Origin: Trametes villosa
Lineage: Eukaryota > Basidiomycota > Agaricomycetes > Polyporales > Polyporaceae
Length of the DNA: 64,000 nt
Direction of reading: 5' to 3'
NCBI GenBank assembly: GCA_002964805.2
Contig: PUDQ02000001.1
Span: forward strand, 9,448,001-9,512,000
Below are positions 48,101 to 57,000 of this stretch, piece by piece (the first letter of the stretch is position 1; each line of letters starts with the position of its first letter). A program made the position numbers and the translations under genes. The notes under the pieces are model-generated. The model saw only the letters and a program-made list of their open reading frames with translations, made no database searches and was not told where the DNA came from.

Positions 48101-48504
48101 CTCGTCATCCGACGTGTCCTCGTCCGACGTGTCCTCATCCGACGTGTCCATGTCAACGTCGTCCTAGATGTGACACCATCAGGTCCGGCCATAGTGCATG
48201 ACCATCTGAATGAACTCACTTCGATAGCTCCGTGCTGGGCGACATTCGCTTGGTGGACGAGCCCCGGAAGGCCGGCGGCGCGAGGGAGAATGGGCTGCAG
48301 CCCCTGGAGGACGTCCTCGGGACGAACTCGGTAGGGCGCGTGAGCGTCGTACCGACGCTTGCTAACCCTGCGCAGGATGCCCTTGCAACGCTGCATGCAA
48401 TTGCATTTCCAAGGCGGCCCAGCGGGTGCGGGATTGAGGTGAATGGGGAGCGCAGGGAGAGAGTGTTCGCGGCGAGGGAGAACAGGCGGGTTGGCTCCCT
48501 GCAT
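45198..48504 (-). CDS. Plavaka transposase (1066 aa)
   Basis: Minus-strand exons are 48504-48220, 48163-45629 and 45578-45198, all joining in phase 0, for 1067 codons with the stop. The N-terminus carries the small Cys/His cluster of this family (C34, C36, C40, H55) followed by RVRPEDVLQGL. An acidic linker of DTSDED repeats follows. A second zinc-binding site appears as CINTC and CPFC (C295, C299, C312, C315). The catalytic core includes FSIDGAQLY (D416) and GVPDVFGADLMHLISLNL. The C-terminus has NGQIARTAWKE and FAEVQYYFL, both typical of Plavaka proteins. The 50-nt second intron removes an apparent frame change near 45600. No stop interrupts the gene, so this copy may be functional. Codes for cut-and-paste transposition in the nucleus. 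Confidence 0.9.
48032..48163 (-). repeat. 15-bp tandem repeats coding for the DTSDED acidic linker
   Basis: Five to six copies of a GACACGTCGGATGAG-like unit at the start of transposase exon 2 code for repeated Asp-Thr-Ser-Asp-Glu. Repeat number is likely to vary between copies of the element. Confidence 0.6.
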
Positions 48505-49298
48505 GATGAAGTAGGGAGGGCGAGCGAGGCAGTTGGGTGAGGAATAGGCTGCATTGCGCGGTGACCTTATATACATGTGTATCTACAGGAGAAAGACGCG
48601 CGAGACTGTACCTGTGATGTTGCGGCTCCATCCTAATGTATGGGCCCTTGGTGTGGGCGGAGAGGCTTGTGTTCTTGAGGGCGCCCCAGAGCGCATCCGT
48701 GTCGTGCCGTGAGGCACCCGAGAACGGCACAAGCTGCGGGGTGTGTCCCATGTCAGCTTCAAGACGAGTGCATGAGCCTGGTGTGACGTTCTGACCTGGC
48801 TCGGGCGGAGAGGCTCGCGTTCTCGTAGTATCTCGACTGCGATTGCGCAGTGCCGCCGAGCAGCGTGATATCGGCTCCGGGTGCACTGCAACAAAGATGT
48901 CAGCTTCAGGCTGCGAAGGGTATTCGCAGCTGGCGCGTACCTGCACAGAAGGCCTGTGCCATACAGTACTAGAGCATCCGTGCGTTCAGCTGAGGAGCGC
49001 GATACCGGCAGGGTGCCTTGCTGGCAGGCCGCTTGCCAGATGTGCGGCCGTGGCGGGAGTCGGCAGGGAGCGCGTGCGGGTGCGCGGCGGCGCTGCCAGT
49101 GGCGGTGGACAGCAGATCGTCGAGTATCGTCAGCAATAGCAAGCTCGTTAGAAAGGGCGAGGACGTCGACAGAATTGTCGAAGAGCAAGTCGGTTGACAT
49201 CGATTTGCTGTCAGCAAACTGTCGACCTCCAGTAAAAAGGCGCCCAAGATCGCGGGGAAGCTGTGCCTAGATCACTCCGGATAGATTTGGAAAGCTAC
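48505..49298. other. Right subterminal region of Plavaka, transposase promoter side
   Basis: It includes a TATA-like box (48566-48573) and a minus-strand open frame starting at 49200 (MSTDLLFDNSV...) that reads plausibly for about 40 codons before becoming low-complexity. It could be an upstream exon of the transposase transcript or a small unrelated frame. I do not call it as a gene. Confidence 0.4.
48566..48573 (-). promoter_or_regulatory. TATA-like box of the Plavaka transposase gene
   Basis: The minus strand reads TATATAAG about 62 bp upstream of the start at 48504. The spacing is the same as for C2H2 paralogue 1. Confidence 0.5.
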
Positions 49299-49332
49299 GG
49301 ATATACACGGAAAGGCGCGATTCTCGCTGGGG
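49299..49332 (-). repeat. Right terminal inverted repeat of the Plavaka element
   Basis: On the minus strand it reads CCCCAGCGAGAA and onward, matching 37147-37180 at 31 of 34 positions. Confidence 0.8.
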
Positions 49333-49337
49333 GTGAA
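49333..49337 (+). repeat. Putative target duplication GTGAA, right copy
   Basis: Direct repeat of 37142-37146, immediately outside the right terminal repeat. Confidence 0.6.
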
Positions 49338-49579
49338 CGAGAACGCGACACAGAGAGCGCGAAAAGGAGAGTGCGCTGGTATTACTCGGAGTCGTAGACA
49401 AGACGCCGATGCAGCACGTGACCTTGACAAATTCCCACGGGGGGAGTCGATCGTTCACAAAGACCCACTACCTCTCGGTAGCGGGAATCACTGCCAGGCT
49501 AGTTTCTGCGATCAGCCTTGTGAACATCTCGCGACTCTGCTTGCTTACCTGTGTCCCCCTGCAGCTCGTTTCTCTTGCC

Positions 49580-50113
49580 ATGCTCGTCCCCATCAACGTG
49601 AACATCCCAGGACCGTCTTCGCCGCCTCAGCGCAAGCTCCCCCCGCAGCTCGTCCAGTTTGGGTCGGACGAGCTTGTGCTCGTCGAGATGCAAGGCGCGC
49701 TTGACGTGGATGGCAACAAGGATAGCCAACTGGTGGGCAAGCTGCGCGTCGACCCCGCGACGGTGCGTCTCCCGTCTCTCTCTATCTCTCTATTGCCGAC
49801 GTGCGCTGACGGGATGCGCACGGACGAGTAGAAGAAGCCGACGCTTCTGATCGGGCACCATCTACTAGAGGGGAAGCTCGTGAACCTCGCGAAGCCGCTG
49901 GCCGTGCTGCATCGAGCCGACCCCAATGGAAGCATCGTGGACATAGGCGAGGAGTCCGCGGTAGAGCCGGGCGGAAGCGGCGCGGTGAAGAGCTGGGACA
50001 TGGTCGCGATCGTGAAGCGGAAGATGGTGTTCTCGAAGCGGCCGATGCCTATGGTTGGGAAGCCCTCGGGCGCAGTACCGCTCTCGCGAATAGGAAGTAC
50101 TAGTAAGGTCTAA
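49580..50113 (+). CDS. CTF8: Chromosome transmission fidelity protein 8 (Ctf8; 154 aa)
   Basis: Ctf8 joins Ctf18 and Dcc1 to form the alternative RFC clamp loader that acts at replication forks in the nucleus and supports sister-chromatid cohesion. Exons 49580-49762 and 49832-50113 join in phase 0 after removal of a 69-nt intron, giving 154 residues, near the usual family size. Family hallmarks are the LVLVEMQGALDV strand, a GKLRVDPAT segment, LLIGHHLLEGKLV, KPLAVLHR, and a C-terminal VAIVKRKMVFSKRPMP. The downstream ATG was chosen because the upstream in-frame extension (from 49409) does not resemble the family. The right end of the Plavaka element lies about 247 bp upstream, so part of the promoter may have been displaced. 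Confidence 0.93.
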
Positions 50114-51149
50114 TGGAGGCCCGTCGCATTCTTGTCTGGTGGGCGCGCATGCTCATGCCGCTAGGATAGCTGCTGAAGGATTTTGTAGATGTCCTTTGTA
50201 TACCGTCTATATACTGGCCCCCCACGTCTAGGACGGACGGCACTCAAATGACAAGGCGAATCCGAGACGCCTAAACGCAGACAATCGGTAGATACACCAT
50301 GAGCCGAGACGCCTAAACGCAGACAATCGGGAGATACACCATGAGCTCAGATTGTGGAGTAGGGATGAGTGCAGCTAGCTGCTACAGTGTTCAGGGAGAT
50401 CCTACGTCATTCGGAGGCAGTACGACGAGCACAGAAAAGGCTCCCTCGGCTATAACGCCCGAGAAGCCGTAGGACATGGTGGTACTTGTGGCGGTAAACG
50501 CGGCCGCCCAGGATGCAGGTGCGATGCAGGCTTTTCCCCGCCAAGGGTAGGAGAGATGCGGCTAGGATCGTCTACGTGGGGAACTTGTGCGATAGAGAGA
50601 ACGAGGAGCCCCGTTACCGCAGTCGAGGGCTAGACGTGTACAGGGGTTGTCCGGTCTCAGCGGGGTACCCCAACCCAACCAGTCCTGTCAGTCCTGAGCA
50701 CTGAGTTCCAAGCGGCGGGGTGCCGGCGTACGTGGGGTCGGCCATGTGCCGCCGGGGTCTTTTCGGTACCACCAGACGGTGCTCCGTGTAGCCACGCTTC
50801 GACGCCGCCCGTTGCGCGGCAAGTTCACCCATGTTTGGTTGGAGTCCGCACGTCGCATACTTCGTGTGAGGGTATGACTGTGGTACGTGCCAGTAATTGT
50901 ATCAGAAGTCTCGCGATGCGCGATCGGCATCGCGCACGAGGGAACGCGCACGACTCACATTCTGGCCTCTCGCGAGCGTCCCGTTCGCCTATCGCGCGAG
51001 ACGTTCCCGCTGGATACGACCCCAAACTCGCGCACTCCGGACCCTACCCGGAGTGCAACTGTTGCACGCTTGTTCGCGGTGGTAATGAACAGTCGAGGCC
51101 GACCGAGCGCCTGAATTGCGTGGGCGGACACCGCAGGCGGTGAGCGTGT
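50114..51149. other. Downstream of CTF8; no further gene recognised
   Basis: Probable CTF8 3' untranslated region, then short frames without known motifs. It contains the 42-bp tandem duplication listed next. Confidence 0.4.
50262..50345 (+). repeat. Tandem duplication, 2 x 42 bp
   Basis: Units 50262-50303 and 50304-50345 differ at one position only (T versus G after CAATCGG). The high identity indicates a recent local duplication. It lies about 150 bp after the CTF8 stop. Confidence 0.9.
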
Positions 51150-52545
51150 ACGCCAGAGGAGGCACTGAACGCGGAACGCCACCTGCGCCAGCAATGTCGA
51201 TGGTACAGAGATTGCCATGGGCGGATGTGGGGTTGTTCTCCAGAGAGATGAGTCAGTCTCCTCTAGTATGCCCTAGCGTGAATCGGCGCATCATGCGCTG
51301 GGCGCACGCTGTCGCGCGTGTTCGTGCGCAGCAAGAATAGCCTGAGGTAGGTGCGTTAGTATGCAGACAGGGAGGGTGACGCACCGTGCACTGGGGAGCG
51401 AGCACCGATCCTAGCGCTTTCGCAGACGTCGCCGGCGTGTATGAGGTGTGTCGGTCGCGGTGCTAGATGACATATACCACCACTTCCCTGACACAGCGAG
51501 GCGACCGCCTTTGGAGGGCCCTGGGTAGCGCTACCGAGGACGCTCCTGAAGTGCAGGAGAGTTAGCCCACAGCGGGTATGTGCCGCACAGGTAAAACGTA
51601 GCGCTGCTCACATGGGGGGAAGAAAATGTGCGTACTAGGAGCACGGGCCGACGACGATTGGTCCACTGAGATGGAATGAGCGCCTTAGATGATGCACGTC
51701 GGCATAAAAGGCATGTGAGTGAAGAGGGGTGCATACCAGCATTCGCCTTTTATCCTGCGCCTGCTCCGCAGCACGAGCTTATATGTAGTCATGCCGTAGT
51801 AGGATACGAGAATCGGAGCCCGTTCATCCGCCGAGGAGGCCAGCCGTAATGCCTCTAGCGCATGCAGTGAAGTCCAAGACGAACCATGCTGTGTTGCCAG
51901 AAAGCGCACAGAAATAGATCCAGGGATGGACATAGAGACCAGGCGGGTAGTGCGCGACAGCCAGCAAAGTTTTCATAGCGTGCAGTCGCCAGCAAAAGAC
52001 CTGCCCGGGGCCACCTCCGGGATCTGCGAGGCATCGTGCCCGTTGCTTTATGAGCGCGAGCGGGATGCCAGGGCCTACCGGTATGACAAGTGAGCATTGA
52101 GTTTTTCGCAGTGCCCTCTGAGCGTGATGTTACCTTAAGAAAGGACTCACCTGTCGAGGATGGACGTCGCGGTGCAAGTTGCCGCCACGAGCGCTTGCGT
52201 GGAGAGGTGTTATACGGACCGAAACGCCGAAAGCTCGCCGAAAGCGCCCGATGCTACAATGCGCGCGGCGCGGGCGCCTCGGGCTCCCGCTAGTTTGCGT
52301 CTTACCATCCGCACCTCTGCCACCATACTGGACCACGCAACGCCTCGGGATGGTCTCATTTTTAATCGATGGTCTCCCAGGTTTGAACTGCTACAGCCTC
52401 GGAAAGTCTCATCAACGACGCTCAGGAGTATCCCGCGAACGCGACGCGCGAGTCAATTTCGCGTCTTCCTTTTGGCACGGTACACTTCAATTGCAGGATC
52501 GTGGACACCTGGTGCTGGTGAGCTAGAAACTCTGATCAATGCCTA
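51150..52545. repeat. Diverged dispersed repeat, copy B (inverted relative to copy A)
   Basis: The reverse complement aligns with 1-1400. The best-conserved part is 52100-52545 (matches about 1-450). Shorter conserved blocks at 51541-51600 and about 51180-51240 match about 980-1040 and 1320-1360. The inner boundary is approximate. No coding domain is recognised. Confidence 0.7.
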
Positions 52546-54023
52546 TGCATGGCTTTCTGCTTGTATGCGGTGTAAACCAGGGGGCTCACGCTTTCCCAGT
52601 GTCACTGGACGGTCGACGGCTCTATGCTTCTCCAGCGACACCGCTGCGGAGAAAGCGCATCCAGCCTACATGCAATGCAACGAAGCACCAAAAGCCAGCC
52701 CGGGAACTGCTTCCGCGCGCAGTTAACTGACGCAATTAAGCGACACGGCCTAGTACAGATTCTCTCTCCGACCATGTAGAAGTCTTCGCATATACGCTCA
52801 ATTGCACGACGTACGTTGAGAATACTGTGGACATCCGGTGAGCCTGAACAATCTTCGCAGGCTACAGCGGTGGAGGCCATCGTTGTGGAATCACCCTTGT
52901 AGCATCTAAAACCCTTGACAGTGCCGGGTTCGAATGAACCTGCTCTGCCACCACTGTGACGAAGGCGACTTCAAACAGCATGCCGGAGGATAACGAGCCC
53001 CCGCGACGCTTGGGCCCCGCTCAGGTGGTCGTCTACTCTGTAAGCACCCGAACCTTCCCTTCACCACTCGCATCGCATGTACACATTGCGCTCGCTTGAG
53101 CTTGTATAACATATCTCTTCTAGCTAGTATGGCATAATCGCAAGATGCCTATGGGTAGCGCGCTCTCCAAATGCCTTCGCGCCGGCAAATGCAGCCTATG
53201 GTCAGCCTTGTAGCCTCGTAGATCCCCGCACCCGCGGCGACGCCTACGGATTCGCGGCCGGCCGCGCCTCAGTAGGCGCATCACCACTCTGGTACGCTCG
53301 CACTTTTGGTCAGTGTCGTGTGGGACGAGTCGCTTCCTGACGTTCGTGCTTAGGCGTCCGATCGCGCTCCGAAGGACAGCTTCGCGGACGAACATGCACT
53401 TCTGCTTGTACCCCTCTGGCAGTAAGCTCCCGCGTACGTCTTAGCACCTGTTGCATTTCGCATTCGCTCGCTAACTTAGTATGGTCGTCTAGGCACAGAG
53501 AGACGTCCGCTACGGTGAGGCGGACATGTCCGGATCGCACATGAGTGGTACTCCTGGGAGTACGCGCATCGAAATCTGGGCTCGCACCGCATGGCCAGGG
53601 CCGCCCTCGATGCGTGATCGTTGCAACCGAGCTCGACGGGGATCCCCACTTTCAGGGAGGTTAGCCCACCGTCGTAGATGTCTTCATTGTAGCTTGGCGG
53701 ATTTATGTGGCGCGCGCGCGCAGTATATGAGAGACTGATACTCGAGCGAAGTTGTACATATTCAAGATGAGCAGAAAGACACGAGATACGGGATTGCTCA
53801 GTATGTATGCAGAAAGTTGTCGGAGGTTCGCAGATATAGACGTGAAAAAGAGGCAAGATAGCCGCGAGAGTGAGAGCGTCGAGAATACAGCGATTCGTTG
53901 CGTGGGTGAAACCGAGCCCGTGAGACCTGTAGCGTGATGAAACCAGCGTACACCCGCGACGTACGCCCTCCACCACCGGTCATCTCCTTTGAAATACGGT
54001 CTACAGCATCATGCCCGTCAGCG
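52546..54023. other. Intergenic, no gene recognised
   Basis: Short frames only, on both strands. The end next to 54024 probably contains the 3' untranslated region of the ZZ-domain gene. Confidence 0.4.
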
Positions 54024-57000
54024 TCATTGCGGATCAGACTGGTAGAGGCTAGGCAGAGTACGTGCCTTACAAAGCTTGGACAAGTACTTCACCGGCTGTG
54101 GCCTAGACGGTCTGGGACGGGATGCCTCCACCGTGAGGACCTCGTTCTGAAGCTTGATGATGCTCGATTGTTGGGCCAGTATCGCCTCTTCCAGAACTTC
54201 GAAACGTTTTGAGAGGTCCTTGTAGGCCGCGGCGTAATCCTCGGGCTCGAGCACCGCGTTGGGATGAGGTTCTTCCAGGCGGGGCACCTCCGATGGCGAT
54301 TCGTCGACATGTGGTAGCTCAAGCGGCGGGTTTTCGGGACGCCGCTCGTCGGAAGGCGGTTCACCGGAGGGCAGTTCGTCGGTTGAACGAGGCTCGTTGG
54401 GAGGCAGTCCGTCGAGATGCGGTGAATCCTCTGGATTCGGCTCTTCCAAGGGTGAGTCTGCGAGATGGGTACCGTCCGGATGACGCCCTTCGAGTTGCGG
54501 CTCCTCGGGCTGCGGTCCTTCGGGCTGCGGTGCCTCGGGTTGTTGTCCTTCGCGAGACTCGTCAACGCGCACGCCCTGCGTCTCATCAGCCTGAAGGGAG
54601 TCGTCTCTAGGGATCACGGCAAGGATATGCATAGGGCTGTGTCCACCTCGCGCTGTCCGAGGCGTCGCATGTGCGCAATCAGTGCAGAGTAGGTAGCCTG
54701 CAACGAAGTATGAGGGTTATCCACTCGAGTACCGGCTCGACGCCAGGCAGCACACTAAAAACACGTACCTGAGCTGGGGCTCTCCGTGGATACGCATGTG
54801 AGGCATCTGTACATGCGTTCTCCCTTCGCTATCTGGCGCTTGCATGGTCCGTGACAGCGAGGCGAGGCCGATACCTCTGGGCCGTCGGTATCTATGGTAC
54901 GGTGCTCAGCAGCGGTCCGCGAGAAACCTAATACGCCAACAGCTTCCGACATACCATCGACAGTCTCGAGTAGGCTGTCCGCTTCCGCTCGGTCTTCTTG
55001 GGATGACGAGACTTCGTGGGTTGGGTTTTCCTCGACCTTCAAGGGGTTGGATTCGGCTGTCTTTGCGAAGTTCTTGTATGAGACTATGGCGCGCCGGAGT
55101 ACAAAGTCCGCGACCGGGTATGGGACCAAGAAGAAGCGGTGTGCTCCATCACGATGCTTCTTCTGACGAGCGTCGAAACACTGAGCGCAGAAATTCCAGT
55201 CTGACGGTAATTGTCAGCACAGTCCCGGAATGGCGCGGCCTGACGTACAATTCAATCCGCAGTCTATGCACGTGTGCCGGCCGCCGGGTATCGTGCCGTC
55301 CCATTGGTCGCCACATCCATCACATCGCTTGTAATCGCTGTTGGATTATTTGCATCAACAACGTCTGAGAGGGGAGGTGGAGACGCACTGTCCTGGATAA
55401 ATCCAGCCCCGCCCATGGAAAAAATATGGAGTCCGAGACTTGAGAAAATCGGCCGCTTGAGGGAGAAACGCGAGGTCGCCAAGAATGGCGTCGAGGGCCT
55501 TCTGAGTCGAGTCTGCTACATGATCTCTTTCTCCTTCACCGTATCGGCAGAGATGGCGATATGTGACGAGAGCCTGCACAACCTGCTCGACGACGTTGTC
55601 GGGCTGCGACAGGCAATGAAAAATCAGAGGGTCGAGCTGCGAGAGTTCGCCGCATGTGCCCAAAGCAAGGGGCGCTGCTCTGAGGCTCCGGAGTATGGTG
55701 TCGCGATCTTGAGGCGGGATTGGGTGCTGGGTGCTCAGGAAGCTGTGGTTGGGCGTGTGATGCTCGGCTAGAACGTCGGAGTGCACGAGTGGCTGAAGAG
55801 ATGCGCAATGACACCTCGAGCAGTAGTCGAAATCTAAGCGGAACAAAGTTACGTGAGAGACATACACCACACCTACGGGTTGAGGCTACCTACTGGCGCA
55901 ATCGATGCATTTGAAGCGGATACCAACGATGGGATAGGTCTTGCATCCATCGCACCCGATGCCGGAGCTAAGTAGTGTCAGTCATAGCGGCTCATGAGTT
56001 GGGTGAAGACACGTACTGCCATGGGAGTGCTACAGCCTTAGTATCGCTCGAAACATAATCCTGCGGTGTATATGTTTCGACAGCCCCCTCGCTAGCGGGG
56101 TTCACGGCTAGTCTGATTCCGTAGCGCTTCCGGAAGGAGGCCACGAGCTCGTATCCTTCGTCCGGCTCATCAAAGATGAGCGTGACAGCTCGCAATAGTT
56201 TCTGTCCAGAAGAATGTGAGATAGAGGACACAGGAGGCTTCAAGTCGAGATCAAAGTGGCGATCGTATCTTCGAAGTGCTAATGCCACCTCTTGCTCCGA
56301 TTGCCACGGCATGCACCATGACACTTCCAATTGTTGTCTCTCTGCAGCGGAGACAGCCTTCTGGAAGTGGTGCTTGTTCGCTAACTGGACGAAAGGAAGT
56401 CAGAACATGGGATGTACAAAGCCGCTCGGATGATAGGATATGTACCATGCCGTTTGCGACGTGTTGGAACTCTCTGTCAACGTCGTAATGCAACTGGGAG
56501 AGGCGACCTATGGTGAAGTAGCTGATTGGTCGCCAGATTCTTGTAGGCATCCATACCACAGAGAAAGAGCGTACCGCGAAGCGTCTCCATGCGGCTATCC
56601 AACAATTCTCCGAGGACTTCGACACTGGACGCTGCTCCGTCCAGCGCATCCTCTTCCAATACATACTCTGTCGCTAGAGATAGCGCGCCGTAGCAGTGCT
56701 GCATCACGAGGAAGCAGACACCGAGCACGCGCTGGACAGAACATGTGAGTTATCCGGTATCTAGGAAGAGTAGGTGCTCTGCGCTCACGTCTTCGAAAAT
56801 TCCGATTCGTTTGCTATCCTTGCTGAGGCTGGTACACATCGCGTAGGCGTCCTTTTCCCTCAGATTGTAGTTCACCTTTTCAAGCGCCGCCTTCGCGATC
56901 TGCTCCTGCTTGATCATGACAGAGTGCGTCAATTCGAGCATGCGCTGGTCGCTGAAGTCGCTCGGCTCGTTGAGGGAGCGGAGGAAGGACGTGATCAAGG

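Larger units (their letters stand above)
37147..49332 (-). mobile_element. Plavaka-type (CACTA-related) DNA transposon with a nested hAT element
   Basis: The element is 12.2 kb as it stands, or about 8.3 kb without the nested hAT and one copy of its target duplication. Its ends are 34-bp terminal inverted repeats matching at 31 of 34 positions and beginning CCCCAGCGAGAA. Further copies of a CGGATATA-like motif sit inside the left end (about 37170-37350). It encodes a Plavaka transposase (minus strand, right side), a 309-residue protein (plus strand, middle) and a 642-residue protein (minus strand, left) that the hAT element interrupts. Plavaka is a lineage of CACTA-like cut-and-paste elements known from Agaricomycetes. 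The family call rests on the transposase. The boundaries are inferred from the repeats and the 5-bp duplication. Whether both accessory genes are needed for movement is unknown. Confidence 0.82.

Noticed and set aside
46880..48334. A 484-codon plus-strand frame
   Set aside because: Antisense shadow of the Plavaka transposase in GC-rich codons, with no domain of its own.
50262..50345. The 42-bp repeats as a CRISPR array
   Set aside because: Two abutting units without spacers in a eukaryotic genome; a simple tandem duplication.
52915..52960. GGGTTCGAAT sequence as a tRNA T-arm
   Set aside because: No pairing acceptor stem, D-arm or anticodon arm could be found around it on either strand.
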